A stretch of 64,000 bases of DNA, taken from NCBI RefSeq assembly GCF_018380615.1, contig NZ_JAGYVZ010000004.1:124001-188000 (forward strand). The letters run 5' to 3'. The notes under the pieces are model-generated. The model was not told where the DNA came from and made no database searches. It saw nothing but the letters and a program-made list of their open reading frames with translations. This DNA comes from Flavobacterium psychroterrae. GTDB lineage: Bacteria > Bacteroidota > Bacteroidia > Flavobacteriales > Flavobacteriaceae. Below, piece after piece: positions 33,409-42,631 of the stretch; position 1 is the stretch's first letter, and every line of letters starts with the position of its first letter. The position numbers and the translations under genes are program-made.

Positions 33409-33942
33409 ATGAGTAAACGCGATTTAAAAAAATATTTAGCCGAATTAAATAAGGAGCAGCTCGAAGAACAAATTATTGAGTTGTATGAAAAATTTGCTCC
33501 TGTAAAAGTATATTACGATTTTGTTTTTAGCCCTAAAGAAGATAAACTTTTACAGGAAAGCAAGATTAAAATCTCACACGAATATTTCCCGATAAAAAAG
33601 CCTACGTCGAGATGGAAACCAAAAGCTAAATTAAGACGTTCTGTTGCGCAGAAATACATAAAACATTTCATTTTGTTAGGTGTTGACCCTTTTGTGATTG
33701 CAGATATCATGCTGTATAACATCGAAATAGCGCAAACATATTCGTCCAGTAATTTTATTAAACAGGAATTGTTTTACAAAAGCATGCTAAATTCTTTTGA
33801 GCAAGCTGTTAATTTCATCATTTCTAACGGAATTTTGTCTGAATTTAAGGAGAGGATTTTTGCAATTCAGCAAGAAACTATTCGGCAGAAATGGAAAAAC
33901 AAGTACGAATTTGAGGCAATTTCAGACAAAGTAGACTTATAA
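33409..33942 (+). CDS. DUF6155 family protein
   Basis: From the ATG at 33409 (MSKRDLKKYLAELNKEQLEE) this is a 177-aa soluble, highly charged helical protein. I recognise the start and the RWKPKAKLRRSVAQKYIKHF block from DUF6155 proteins in Bacteroidota. Function is unknown. The TTG at 33403 is a worse start only two codons upstream. Confidence 0.65.
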   Translation: MSKRDLKKYLAELNKEQLEEQIIELYEKFAPVKVYYDFVFSPKEDKLLQESKIKISHEYFPIKKPTSRWKPKAKLRRSVAQKYIKHFILLGVDPFVIADIMLYNIEIAQTYSSSNFIKQELFYKSMLNSFEQAVNFIISNGILSEFKERIFAIQQETIRQKWKNKYEFEAISDKVDL

Positions 33943-34022
33943 AGGCTTTTCTCATAAAAAATCTTATTTAAAAAAATGATTTATTTTACGTTAAAATAAG
34001 ATGAATAACTGTTTTTTCGGTG

Positions 34023-34030
34023 TATTTTTG
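34023..34030 (+). promoter_or_regulatory. -7 box of the DEAH helicase gene
   Basis: TATTTTTG, a TAnnTTTG match, 20 bases before the ATG at 34051. Confidence 0.45.
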
Positions 34031-34050
34031 CAAAAATCCAAAAATAAACA

Positions 34051-35595
34051 ATGTCTCAAAACACTTTAGAAATAGAAAGAGAAGAGAAAAAAGAACTATA
34101 TGCATACCAGAAAGGCGATATCGATGCCATTTTTGAACGTTTAGACAATGCTCCTTCGAAACATCATTTATTATATCAATTGCCTACAGGTGGTGGAAAA
34201 ACAGTAATTTTTTCTGAAATCGTGCGTCGTTATTTAGCAAATAATGATAAAAAGGTAGTGGTTTTAACGCACCGTATCGAACTTTGTAAACAAACCTCAA
34301 AAATGTTGAAAGGGTTTGGTGTTTCTAATAAAATAATCAATAGTAAAGTAAAGGAATTACCGGATCAAAACGAGTTTTCGTGTTTTGTGGCAATGGTGGA
34401 GACCTTAAAAAACCGTATCAATGACGAGAAATTACATCTTGACAACATTGGTTTGGTGATTATTGATGAGGCGCATTACAATTCATTCCGAAAATTATTA
34501 AACTCATTCAAAAACGCTTTTATTCTTGGAGTAACAGCAACACCTTTGAGTTCAAATATAAAATTACCAATGCACCAGAGTTACGATGAACTTATTGTGG
34601 GAGACACCATTAGTTCGTTGATTGAAAAAGGATTCCTTGCAAAAGCAACAACCTATAGTTATGATGTGGGATTAACATCATTAAAAGTAGGTATCAACGG
34701 AGATTACACCGTAAAATCATCAGACGATTTATATACAAATACCATCATGCAGGAAAAACTTTTGCATGCGTATACAGAACGTTCGTTAGGTAAAAAAACC
34801 CTGATTTTCAACAACGGTATTCATACTTCATTATATGTGTATGAAACGTTTAGAGAAGCCGGTTACGATATCAGACACCTTGATAATACAAGTAGTTCTG
34901 AAGAACGTAAAGATATTCTGGCATGGTTCAAAAAGACTCCGGATGCTATTTTAACATCTGTAGGAATTTTAACCACAGGTTTTGATGAACCTACAGTTGA
35001 AACGATTATTTTAAACAGAGCAACAAAATCACTTACTTTATATTACCAAATGATTGGTCGTGGATCTCGTAAATTACCTGGTAAAGACGAGTTTACAGTG
35101 ATTGATTTAGGAAATAATGCAGCACGTTTTGGATTATGGAGCGAACCTGTAAACTGGCAGCACATATTTAAATCACCTGAATTTTATTTGGAGAATTTAC
35201 GCGATGATACTGAGATCGAATTGTATTTCAAATACAGTATGCCACCGGAATTACGCGCAAAATTCGCAAAAACTGCCGATGTAACTTTTGATGTAGATGA
35301 AGAACACAAACTAATCATCAAACAAAATTTACGTTCTAAAGTAGTACTAGACAAATCGTTAGAGCAACATGCAGCAATGTGTGTCGATAATACCGAAACA
35401 TTACAAGAAGCAAAATCATTAGGAAGAGAACTTGACGACGACATCGATTGCCGTATCAAACGCTATTCTAAATGCTTAAGCCAATGTAGTAAAAACTACC
35501 GCGAATGGCTGGTTGACGATTATAAACTAAAGTTAGTCCTATTAATAGGTAAAAAATATCGTGAAAAAATCATGAACGAACCGGACGAAGAATAA
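34051..35595 (+). CDS. DEAD/DEAH box superfamily II helicase
   Basis: 514 aa with complete SF2 motifs: Q-like YQKGDIDAIF, Walker A PTGGGKTV, Ia VLTHRIELCKQ, DEAH box IIDEAHYNSF, TAT in GVTATPLSS, V in DAILTSVGILTTGFDEPT and VI QMIGRGSRKLPGKD. It is of the RadD/YejH type (DNA repair-type helicases). The C-terminal 110 residues contain several Cys (DDIDCRIKRYSKCLSQCSKN), which could form a small metal site. Monocistronic. Confidence 0.85.
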   Translation: MSQNTLEIEREEKKELYAYQKGDIDAIFERLDNAPSKHHLLYQLPTGGGKTVIFSEIVRRYLANNDKKVVVLTHRIELCKQTSKMLKGFGVSNKIINSKVKELPDQNEFSCFVAMVETLKNRINDEKLHLDNIGLVIIDEAHYNSFRKLLNSFKNAFILGVTATPLSSNIKLPMHQSYDELIVGDTISSLIEKGFLAKATTYSYDVGLTSLKVGINGDYTVKSSDDLYTNTIMQEKLLHAYTERSLGKKTLIFNNGIHTSLYVYETFREAGYDIRHLDNTSSSEERKDILAWFKKTPDAILTSVGILTTGFDEPTVETIILNRATKSLTLYYQMIGRGSRKLPGKDEFTVIDLGNNAARFGLWSEPVNWQHIFKSPEFYLENLRDDTEIELYFKYSMPPELRAKFAKTADVTFDVDEEHKLIIKQNLRSKVVLDKSLEQHAAMCVDNTETLQEAKSLGRELDDDIDCRIKRYSKCLSQCSKNYREWLVDDYKLKLVLLIGKKYREKIMNEPDEE

Positions 35596-35689
35596 AAGAA
35601 ATTTGTTTCAGTTTTATTATTCTGTGGGTCTTTAGGTTCAGGTTTCAGTTTTTTTTAGTTTCAGGTTGTCAGGCTGAGCGATCCCGATA

Positions 35690-35742
35690 GCAATCGGGAG
35701 AAGCACATTTCAATTGGAATTTGGAGTTTTAAAAAATTGGAA
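35690..35742. repeat. Intergenic repeats: CCCGATA-GCAA-TCGGG hairpin and AATTTGGA family copy
   Basis: The 460-base gap 35596-36057 contains no gene. It holds the small palindrome around 35682-35698, a copy of the AATTTGGAGTTTTAAAAAATTGGAA repeat and the 21-bp inverted repeat at 35871-35955. Confidence 0.6.
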
Positions 35743-35870
35743 TTTCAAGAATTAGAAGCTATTTCCTGCTGTCCGCTATATCTTTTCCTGGCTAAAGAAG
35801 CCAGAAAAAGGATGCCGCTTCCATCAGGGCTAGGGTTTAGGTTTCATAAAAAGAATATTTATAAAGTTAT

Positions 35871-35955
35871 GTCATTTCGACGAAGGAGAAAATCACACGA
35901 ATATTACGCAAAGTTTGTCGAATATTGGATGAAATTTCTCCTTCGTCGAAATGAC
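35871..35955. repeat. 21-bp perfect inverted repeat (GTCATTTCGACGAAGGAGAAA family)
   Basis: The arms 35871-35891 and 35935-35955 are perfect complements with a 43-base spacer. A degenerate relative lies at 39556-39649. Confidence 0.85.
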
Positions 35956-36057
35956 AAAAAATAAAAGAACCTCAAAGGTTCACAAAAAAATCATTTTAAT
36001 CTGAGTAATCTGTAGCAGAATCTAAAATCTACAATCAGAACTCTACAATAATAAAAC

Positions 36058-37392
36058 ATGTCTAAACAATTCTCATCATTAGGAATTTCAGCACCAATTT
36101 TAAAAGCATTAAGTGAATTGAACATTGTTGAACCAACAGAAATTCAACAAATAACAATTCCATTGCTTTTATCTGAAAGCCATGATGTCGTAGGTTTAGC
36201 TAAAACCGGAACCGGTAAAACAGCCGCTTTCGGATTACCATTATTGCAATTAATTGACACCGAATCTGCAATTGTTCAGGCTGTAATTTTGGTACCAACC
36301 AGAGAACTTGGACAACAGATATTCAGAAATTTAGAAGATTTTGGAAAACATATTCCGAATATCTCAATAGCTTCAACTTGTGGCGGAATCCCAATCAGAC
36401 CACAAATGGAGCGTTTATCACAACCCACACATATTGTTATAGCAACTCCGGGACGTTTAATCGATTTGATTCAGCGTAAAGCAATCGACCTAAAACAAGC
36501 TAAATATTTAGTATTGGATGAAGCCGATGAAATGGTTTCGATCCTAAAAGAAAGCTTGGACGAAATCGTAGCTGAACTTCCTAAAAAACACAGAACATTA
36601 TTATTCTCAGCAACTTTGCCGGGAACAATCAAACAATTGATTCAGAATTACTTAGATAAAAATGTAGTTCAGGTTAGCGCTAACATGGAAACTGTTGGTA
36701 ACCAAGGAATTGATCACGAATATATTGTTGTTGATCCAATTGAGAAACTCGATGTTTTAATGCATTTCCTGAATTCAAAAGATGGAGAACGCGGAATCAT
36801 CTTTTGTAAAACTAAAGCTGCAGTCAATAAACTGGCTAAAAATTTAGCAATTAATCGTTTTTCGTCAGGCGCGCTTCACGGAAGTTTATCTCAGGGAATT
36901 CGTGACAGAATCATGGAACAATTTCGTGAAGGACACATTAATATTCTGGTTGCAACAGATTTAGCAGCAAGAGGAATCGACGTAAAAGAGATTTCTTATG
37001 TTGTCAATTATCATTTGCCTGACACCTATGAAAATTATGTTCACCGTAGCGGTAGAACAGCAAGAGCAGGAGCAAAGGGACTTTCCTTAACTGTTTTACA
37101 ACAAGAAGAAGTAGCAGAAATTCCGGAATTTGAAAAAGAATTAGGAATTAAATTTATTCAGTTCCAAAAACCTTCTGTGGTAAGTTTAGAAGAAAATAAT
37201 ACGCTTTTGTGGGCGAAACAAATATTTAAAACAAAACCAAATCACGATATCTCAGATGATTTAAAAACAAAAGTAAAAACTGTTTTTCATCATCTTACCA
37301 AAGATGAATTAATTGAAAAATTAATGGCAAATTACGTACTTCAAAATAAAGTTGAAGTAACTGAGAAACCTGTTAAAAAATTCAAAAAGTAA
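36058..37392 (+). CDS. DEAD-box RNA helicase
   Basis: 444 aa with all DEAD-box motifs: Q motif IVEPTEIQQITIPLL, Walker A AKTGTGKTA, PTRELGQQ, TPGRLID, DEAD in LVLDEADEM, SAT in LLFSATLP, and HRSGRTARAG. These proteins unwind short RNA duplexes during ribosome assembly or mRNA decay, often in the cold. The C-terminal tail (EVTEKPVKKFKK) is short and basic, as in RhlE/SrmB-type proteins. Confidence 0.9.
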   Translation: MSKQFSSLGISAPILKALSELNIVEPTEIQQITIPLLLSESHDVVGLAKTGTGKTAAFGLPLLQLIDTESAIVQAVILVPTRELGQQIFRNLEDFGKHIPNISIASTCGGIPIRPQMERLSQPTHIVIATPGRLIDLIQRKAIDLKQAKYLVLDEADEMVSILKESLDEIVAELPKKHRTLLFSATLPGTIKQLIQNYLDKNVVQVSANMETVGNQGIDHEYIVVDPIEKLDVLMHFLNSKDGERGIIFCKTKAAVNKLAKNLAINRFSSGALHGSLSQGIRDRIMEQFREGHINILVATDLAARGIDVKEISYVVNYHLPDTYENYVHRSGRTARAGAKGLSLTVLQQEEVAEIPEFEKELGIKFIQFQKPSVVSLEENNTLLWAKQIFKTKPNHDISDDLKTKVKTVFHHLTKDELIEKLMANYVLQNKVEVTEKPVKKFKK

Positions 37393-37466
37393 TATTTCCA
37401 ACTTTTGATTTCCTGATATATATTGTAATTTTATAGTGCATAAACAACGCATTATACAAGCATATT

Positions 37467-37991
37467 ATGGCAGATATTCAAATACAAAAGATTACGCTCA
37501 ACGAGATTCAGCAATTACAAAAAATTGGCCGACAAACTTTTCAGGAAACATTTTCAGAATCCAATTCTGAAGAAAACATGAAAGATTATCTGGACAAAGG
37601 TTTTGCTACAGAAAAACTAACGGAAGAATTGACCAACAAAGATTCTGAGTTCTATTTTGCAACTTTAGATAATGAAGTAATTGGTTATTTGAAAGTTAAC
37701 TTCGGTGCATCTCAAACTGAATTAAAAGATGATAAAGCACTTGAAATTGAGCGAATCTATGTTTCAAAAGAATTTCATGGCAAAAAAGTCGGACAATTAT
37801 TGTATGAAAAAGCTATAGAAGTTGCCCGACAAAAAAACAATGATTATGTATGGTTAGGTGTTTGGGAGGAAAATCTGCGAGCGATTGGCTTTTATACAAA
37901 AAATGGATTTGTTGAATTTGATAAACACATTTTTAAGTTAGGAGATGAGGAGCAAACAGATATTATGATGAAACTCAAATTGACAAATTAA
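37467..37991 (+). CDS. GNAT family N-acetyltransferase
   Basis: The 174-aa acetyltransferase has the acetyl-CoA pyrophosphate loop in LEIERIYVSKEFHGKKVGQL and motif B in VWEENLRAIGFYTKNGFVEF. It resembles spermidine/spermine-type (PaiA-like) GNATs, with IGRQTFQETFSESNSEENMK near the start. The substrate is unknown. It follows the DEAD-box gene by 74 bases on the same strand. Confidence 0.8.
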   Translation: MADIQIQKITLNEIQQLQKIGRQTFQETFSESNSEENMKDYLDKGFATEKLTEELTNKDSEFYFATLDNEVIGYLKVNFGASQTELKDDKALEIERIYVSKEFHGKKVGQLLYEKAIEVARQKNNDYVWLGVWEENLRAIGFYTKNGFVEFDKHIFKLGDEEQTDIMMKLKLTN

Positions 37992-38113
37992 TTCCATAAG
38001 ATTTTAAAAGAAAACTCAAAATAGGGTTTTGTAATTGGAATTATAATGTTAAATTTATACAACTGCTAAGCGCAGAATAGTTTTACTCATAGAATCTACT
38101 TAATAAATAAGAT

Positions 38114-39373
38114 ATGAATATAGTCATCATAGGAGGTGGTTTTGCAGGACTAAATCTGGCAAAAGAGCTTGTAAACCAACCTCAAATACAAGTGACCCTT
38201 GTAGACAAAAACAATTATAATTTTTTTCCACCACTTATATATCAGGTTGCTACGGCATTTCTAGAGCCTTCAAGTATCAGTTATCCTTTTAGAAAATTCT
38301 TTGCAGGCAAAAAAAATCTTCAATTTCGTTTAGGCGAATTACAATCTGTAGTTCCTTCCGAAAATAAAATAATTCTCAACAACGGCGAATTGACTTACGA
38401 TCATTTGGTTTTTGCTACAGGAGCAGAAACAAGTTATTTTGGTATGGAAAACGTAATGAAAAACGCCATTCCGATGAAAACTTTAAATGACGCCATCGAA
38501 ATGCGTAATACATTGCTTAAAAACCTTGAAAAAGCTGCTATTTGCAAAGATATTCGTAAACGCCGTAAATTATTAACGATTGTTGTTGCCGGAGGCGGAC
38601 CAACAGGAGTAGAGGTTTCAGGAATGTTTGCCGAGATGCGTAAAAATATCCTGCTAAAAGAATATCCGGAACTTGAAACATCTGCAAGTAACGTTTATTT
38701 GGTCGATGGGGGAGACGCATTGCTTGCGCCAATGAGTGAAGCTTCACAAAAAGATACTCTTGATGCACTTACTAAATTGGGTGTTGTCGTTAAACTTCAT
38801 ACAAGAGTTGTAGACTACGTTGATGATACTGTACATTTTGAAAATGGAGATACCATCAAAACTAAAAACTTAATTTGGGCAGCAGGAGTTTCTGCTAAAA
38901 TATTTGAGGGAATTCCAAAAGAAAGTTATGGTCGCGGCAGACGTATGGCAACAGATCAATATAGCAAAGTGAACGGTCTTACAAATGTTTACGCTATTGG
39001 TGACACAGCTATTACAGCCGGAGATAAAAATTTCCCTGACGGACATCCGCAAGTTGCTCAGGTTGCCATTCAACAAGGATTAAATTTAGCCAAAAACTTT
39101 AAAGCGCAAATCAAAAACAAACCATTAAAACCATTTGCTTATAATGACAAAGGTTCTATGGCAATTATAGGAAAAAATAAAGCTGTTGTAGATTTACCAA
39201 GTCCAAAATGGCATTTCAAAGGATTTTTTGCCTGGATTATCTGGCTGTTTATCCACCTGATATCCCTGATTACGTATAGAAACAGATTAAATACATTCTG
39301 GAATTGGATGGTAGCATATTTTGCCAGCGATCAATCACTGAGAATGATTATTAGACCTGATAAGAGATCTTGA
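38114..39373 (+). CDS. Type II NADH dehydrogenase-like FAD oxidoreductase
   Basis: The 419-aa protein has the FAD Rossmann motif IIGGGFAGLNLAKEL at residues 4-18, the NAD(P)H motif VVAGGGPTGVEVSGMFAEM near residue 157, and VYAIGDTA for the second FAD contact. A C-terminal amphipathic/membrane helix (FFAWIIWLFIHLISLITYRN) anchors it to the inner face of the membrane. NDH-2 enzymes pass electrons from NADH to menaquinone without pumping protons. Confidence 0.85.
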   Translation: MNIVIIGGGFAGLNLAKELVNQPQIQVTLVDKNNYNFFPPLIYQVATAFLEPSSISYPFRKFFAGKKNLQFRLGELQSVVPSENKIILNNGELTYDHLVFATGAETSYFGMENVMKNAIPMKTLNDAIEMRNTLLKNLEKAAICKDIRKRRKLLTIVVAGGGPTGVEVSGMFAEMRKNILLKEYPELETSASNVYLVDGGDALLAPMSEASQKDTLDALTKLGVVVKLHTRVVDYVDDTVHFENGDTIKTKNLIWAAGVSAKIFEGIPKESYGRGRRMATDQYSKVNGLTNVYAIGDTAITAGDKNFPDGHPQVAQVAIQQGLNLAKNFKAQIKNKPLKPFAYNDKGSMAIIGKNKAVVDLPSPKWHFKGFFAWIIWLFIHLISLITYRNRLNTFWNWMVAYFASDQSLRMIIRPDKRS

Positions 39374-39480
39374 TTTTGAAATTCCAATCTATTGAAAATA
39401 AAAATTCAATTTTTTGAAATTCCAAATTCCAATGGATTGAAAGAAAAATAAATTCCAATCTTTTGAAATTCCAAATTCCA
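39374..39480. repeat. Four tandem-like ATTCCAATC-TTTTGAA-ATTCCAAATTCCAAT copies
   Basis: AAATTCCAATCTATTGAA-type units recur at about 39379, 39417, 39447 and 39463. They belong to the AATTTGGAATTT family in the opposite orientation; another copy in forward orientation is at 39692-39727. No gene is present in 39374-39731. Confidence 0.65.
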
Positions 39481-39498
39481 ATCATTGAGAATATTATT

Positions 39499-39547
39499 GA
39501 ACATAAAAAAAGCCGGAATTTAATAAATTCCGGCTTTTTTTATGTTC
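39499..39547. terminator. 24-bp perfect hairpin, bidirectional terminator
   Basis: The arms 39499-39522 and 39524-39547 are perfect complements (core AAAAAAAGCCGGAATTTA). It carries T runs in both directions and lies between convergent genes. Confidence 0.9.
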
Positions 39548-39555
39548 AATTTTTG

Positions 39556-39649
39556 TCATTTCGACTAAGGAGAAATCAAACTAGAATTCCGACAAAGATT
39601 CATTTTTGGAACGGAGTTTCTAGTGTGATTCTTCGTTCCTCAAAATGAC
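39556..39649. repeat. Degenerate GTCATTTCGACTAAGGAGAAA inverted repeat
   Basis: The left arm starts GTCATTTCGACTAAGGAGAA and the right arm ends CAAAATGAC. The inner part pairs through CTAGAA / TTCTAG. It is the second member of the family seen at 35871-35955. Confidence 0.65.
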
Positions 39650-39731
39650 AAGATTCTGTCTTAATTAGAATTTTTTTCTTACTCTCAATTACTTGGAATT
39701 TGGAATTTAAAAAAATTGGGATTTTAAAACT

Positions 39732-40961
39732 TTAGTGCCCAACCAAAACATCATCATTTTCAGATACTTCAACTTTAGTTTTAATAAAGCGCTTACCAAC
39801 ATTCAGTACAATGAAAGCAATAATAGTTGTTGCCGTCATAATAAAAACCATTGGTGCTACAGAATTTTTAACGAAAACTCCAACAGCAAATGATGCTAAA
39901 GCTCCCAAACCTAACTGAATAGCACCCATTAAAGCTGAAGCACTTCCTGCGTTTTTAGCAAAAGGAGCCATTGTAAGTCCGGCAGTATTGGGATTTGAAA
40001 TTCCCAGACAACCTAAAAACAAGAATAACATTGCGATCGTTTCATACAATCCTAATAGATTATTTAAAGAAAGTATCAGGAAAACGATTACGATAACAGA
40101 TTGCAAAATCAATGCTCCGAAAATCATTTGCTCGCTTGTAAATTTCTTCAATAAAACCGAATTCAGCTGACTTGAACCAATAAAACTAACTGACATAAAG
40201 GCGAAAATCCATCCGTATGTTTTAGCATCTACATGGTAAATGTCCATAAAAATAATAGGAGAGGCGGCAACATAGGTAAATAAACCAGAAAAAGCGATAG
40301 ATCCGGTAAATGCGTAAGTAAAAAACTGAGGTTCTTTAAGCACTTTCAAAAAATTGGAAATAATTGGCTTTGGCTTTAATGAAATGGAGGTATCAGGTTT
40401 GTAACTGTTTGGCAAACCAAGTTGCGCAGCAATTAAAATTGCGATTCCCATACACATTAAAATAAAAAACACCGTATGCCAGCCGTAATCTTCTGTAACA
40501 TAACCGCCTATAGTTGGCGCCAACATTGGCGAAAGCCCAAGAACTAACATTAATAATGAAAAAACTTTCGGGATATCTTTTACCGGAAACAAATCCCTAA
40601 CCATTGCAACTGACGCAACCGTCGCAGCACAACTACCAACAGCCTGAATAAATCGCAATAATATAAACGAATCAATATCAGTAACATAAACACATCCTAA
40701 AGAAGCTAAAATGTAAACCATCAAACCAATAAATAAAGGTTTTTTTCGTCCAAAACGGTCCAATAAAGGTCCGTAAAGCAATTGTCCAGCCGAAATTCCG
40801 ATAAAGTAACTTGATAAACTCATGGAAACTTTTGCAACTGTAGTATGCAAGTCTTTTGCAATTCCTGAGAAACCAGGCAAGTACATATCAATTGAAAAAG
40901 GACCAAGTGCTGTTAAGGAACCTAAAATAAGTATGAGTTTAATGTATTTTTTCGTTGTCAT
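39732..40961 (-). CDS. Bcr/CflA family MFS drug efflux transporter
   Basis: This 409-aa inner-membrane protein has 12 hydrophobic segments. The start (TALGPFSIDMYLPGFSGIAK) and motif A (GPLLDRFGRKKPLFIGLMVY) are diagnostic for Bcr/CflA drug:proton antiporters. A TACCTTTG -7 box lies at 40998-40991, about 30 bases upstream of the start. The natural substrate is unknown. Confidence 0.85.
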   Translation of the reverse strand: MTTKKYIKLILILGSLTALGPFSIDMYLPGFSGIAKDLHTTVAKVSMSLSSYFIGISAGQLLYGPLLDRFGRKKPLFIGLMVYILASLGCVYVTDIDSFILLRFIQAVGSCAATVASVAMVRDLFPVKDIPKVFSLLMLVLGLSPMLAPTIGGYVTEDYGWHTVFFILMCMGIAILIAAQLGLPNSYKPDTSISLKPKPIISNFLKVLKEPQFFTYAFTGSIAFSGLFTYVAASPIIFMDIYHVDAKTYGWIFAFMSVSFIGSSQLNSVLLKKFTSEQMIFGALILQSVIVIVFLILSLNNLLGLYETIAMLFLFLGCLGISNPNTAGLTMAPFAKNAGSASALMGAIQLGLGALASFAVGVFVKNSVAPMVFIMTATTIIAFIVLNVGKRFIKTKVEVSENDDVLVGH

Positions 40962-41110
40962 TGTCTTAAATAATTGCTTTTAATTTCGGGCAAAGGTAAA
41001 TATTTAGTACCTTTCTATATAATCAAAGCTTTAATAAATAAAAAAAGGCTGATTATTTTTTTAAGAATTGATTTCAAACTGACATCAATTTTAATCTAAA
41101 ATTAAAACAT

Positions 41111-41530
41111 ATGAAAAATTACACTTTACTATTAGCTCTTATTTTTACAACACTTTCATTTGCTCAGACAATTGTATCTAAAAAAGAAGACGCAAGTCCG
41201 GAGCAATATGCACTTCTTCAAAAAGTAAACGAATATTATCCGGATATTACACTGAATAAAGCGGTTACAAATTTTTATGCCGACGGAAAAATTATTGACA
41301 CGCAACAAGAATTCAACTTAGATACTTCTAAATTTTCAAGTTATAGAATTGGAATTGAGCCGGATAACAAAAAACTATTGTTTGAATACGTTTCTACAGA
41401 AACTGGAAAGGTTTACGGAGATGTGACAATTTTTAAAGGAAATGCTTTAAGAACAACATTCTTAGAAAAAAGCAATGAAATAAATGTTGCATTAAACGGG
41501 AAACCGGTTTATGTGAAAAAACTAAAATAA
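41111..41530 (+). CDS. Small exported protein of unknown function
   Basis: 139 aa with a signal peptide (cleavage expected after LSFAQ). The mature part, EQYALLQKVNEYYPDITLNK ... GKVYGDVTIFKGNALRTTFL ... LNGKPVYVKKL, is clearly related along its length to the product at 42935-43312. It stands alone between the MFS transporter and a strong terminator. Confidence 0.65.
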   Translation: MKNYTLLLALIFTTLSFAQTIVSKKEDASPEQYALLQKVNEYYPDITLNKAVTNFYADGKIIDTQQEFNLDTSKFSSYRIGIEPDNKKLLFEYVSTETGKVYGDVTIFKGNALRTTFLEKSNEINVALNGKPVYVKKLK

Positions 41531-41551
41531 TGCCATATTATATTCAAAAGA

Positions 41552-41580
41552 AAAGCATCCGATACGTTGGATGCTTTTTT
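41552..41580 (+). terminator. Terminator
   Basis: The perfect 9-bp stem AAAGCATCC (41552-41560) / GGATGCTTT (41569-41577) is followed by TTT. It would lie inside the next gene if that started at 41567, which supports the 41627 start. Confidence 0.8.
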
Positions 41581-41626
41581 AGTTTATATTTGGAACGTAT
41601 TTTATTTAATAAAAATTGAAGTCATA

Positions 41627-42004
41627 ATGAGACAATTTATTCTACTGTTACTATTAATTTCTTTTTCAGCACATTCACAAATAAATAGATTTACCGGAAC
41701 CTGGAGCACTGAAAATTGTAAAGATTGCAGCAAAGAATATGTTTTGACATTAAACATAGCGCAATCCAACAGCAAGATTTTTGGAACGGCAGAAATTACA
41801 AGCAGCAATGAAAAATTTGTAACCGGCATTATGGAAGTTACCGGATATGTACATGGATTTGGTGAAAAGGCTCAAATTACTATCAAAGCTAAAAATGGTA
41901 CGGCAAGCGCAGTTCTTTTTGCAAATGATCAATCGCTACAATTCAATAAACGAGGCGGCGACGATTTAGTTCCCAAAGAAACGATTCTCACGAAGTTGTA
42001 TTAG
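41627..42004 (+). CDS. Small exported protein of unknown function
   Basis: From the ATG at 41627 (MRQFILLLLLISFSAHSQIN) the 125-aa product has a signal peptide. The mature part starts RFTGTWSTENCKDCSKEYVL, with a closely spaced C-x-x-C pair, and continues as a lipocalin-like beta-rich chain (YVLTLNIAQSNSKIFGTAEI). Function unknown. Confidence 0.65.
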   Translation: MRQFILLLLLISFSAHSQINRFTGTWSTENCKDCSKEYVLTLNIAQSNSKIFGTAEITSSNEKFVTGIMEVTGYVHGFGEKAQITIKAKNGTASAVLFANDQSLQFNKRGGDDLVPKETILTKLY

Positions 42005-42024
42005 AAAAAGATAAAACATTAAGA

Positions 42025-42420
42025 CTATTTCTCTCTAATCAATTTCTCCAATCTGTCAATCATTTCCTTTTGCTGTTCAAGCATACGCTCGTAAAGCTCT
42101 ACCATTTTATCTAGAGGATTAAAGGTAGGTTGGTTATTAAAAAAAGCTGGTTGTTGGCAATTATCAAAAGAGGCATTGTTTGAGATTATATTTACCGCTT
42201 GTTCTTCATCAAAATTCTTTATGGCATCCGCAGGCACTTTCAGAATTTTAGCAACCTGTTCTAAAATATCCTTTTCTACAAATTCCTTTTGTTCCAAAAG
42301 AGAAATTTTCTTCTGATTCCAATCTTCTCCCAATTCATAAGCAAGGGATTCTTGTTTTATCCCCAGCATTTCACGGAACCGCTTTATATTTCGACCTTGG
42401 TGTATTTTCTTGTCTATCAT
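42025..42420 (-). CDS. XRE family HTH regulator with C-terminal coiled coil
   Basis: From the ATG at 42420 (MIDKKIHQGRNIKRFREML) the 131-aa product has a Cro/C1 helix-turn-helix (LGIKQESLAYELGEDWNQKK ... ISLLEQKE) and the tail NPLDKMVELYERMLEQQKEM. It is a paralog of the regulator at 6538-6924. It lies 1.3 kb from the prophage and carries upstream (42516-42570) a 55-base block nearly identical to the one before the last prophage gene, so the two may share control. Confidence 0.8.
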   Translation of the reverse strand: MIDKKIHQGRNIKRFREMLGIKQESLAYELGEDWNQKKISLLEQKEFVEKDILEQVAKILKVPADAIKNFDEEQAVNIISNNASFDNCQQPAFFNNQPTFNPLDKMVELYERMLEQQKEMIDRLEKLIREK

Positions 42421-42441
42421 TTTAGTATGTATCATAAATGC

Positions 42442-42449
42442 CAAATATA
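42442..42449 (-). promoter_or_regulatory. -7 box of the XRE gene
   Basis: TATATTTG on the minus strand, a perfect match, 22 bases before the start at 42420. Confidence 0.5.
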
Positions 42450-42515
42450 AGATTTTTACCTAAAATAATTAAGGCATATTGAAAAGAATATATATTACTA
42501 AACATTTTCAAATAC

Positions 42516-42570
42516 GCCAATAATTTTAATTTCACTTTCTCAATTGCTATAAAAGAATAAATAATTATAC
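42516..42570 (-). repeat. 55-bp direct repeat, copy A (outside the prophage)
   Basis: It is identical to 44326-44380 except for one base (C/G). It lies upstream of the XRE gene, directly after the terminator of the 87-aa gene in the direction of transcription. In this copy the position of the -7 box reads CGTATTTG and is probably inactive. Confidence 0.9.
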
Positions 42571-42605
42571 TTTAAAAAATGTATAAAAAAATAAGAACAT
42601 AAAAA

Positions 42606-42625
42606 AACCCCGTTTTATTGGGGTT
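42606..42625 (-). terminator. Terminator of the 87-aa gene
   Basis: Stem AACCCC (42606-42611) / GGGGTT (42620-42625) with loop GTTTTATT, then a T run on the minus strand. Almost the same hairpin occurs at 43824-43845 inside the prophage. Confidence 0.75.
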
Positions 42626-42631
42626 CATTTA

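Noticed and set aside
35737..35964. A 75-codon plus-strand ORF
   Set aside because: It lies within the AATTTGGA and GTCATTTCGAC repeats and ends in the right arm of the inverted repeat.
39463..39648. A 61-codon plus-strand ORF
   Set aside because: It crosses a 24-bp terminator hairpin and a repeat, and has no plausible protein features.
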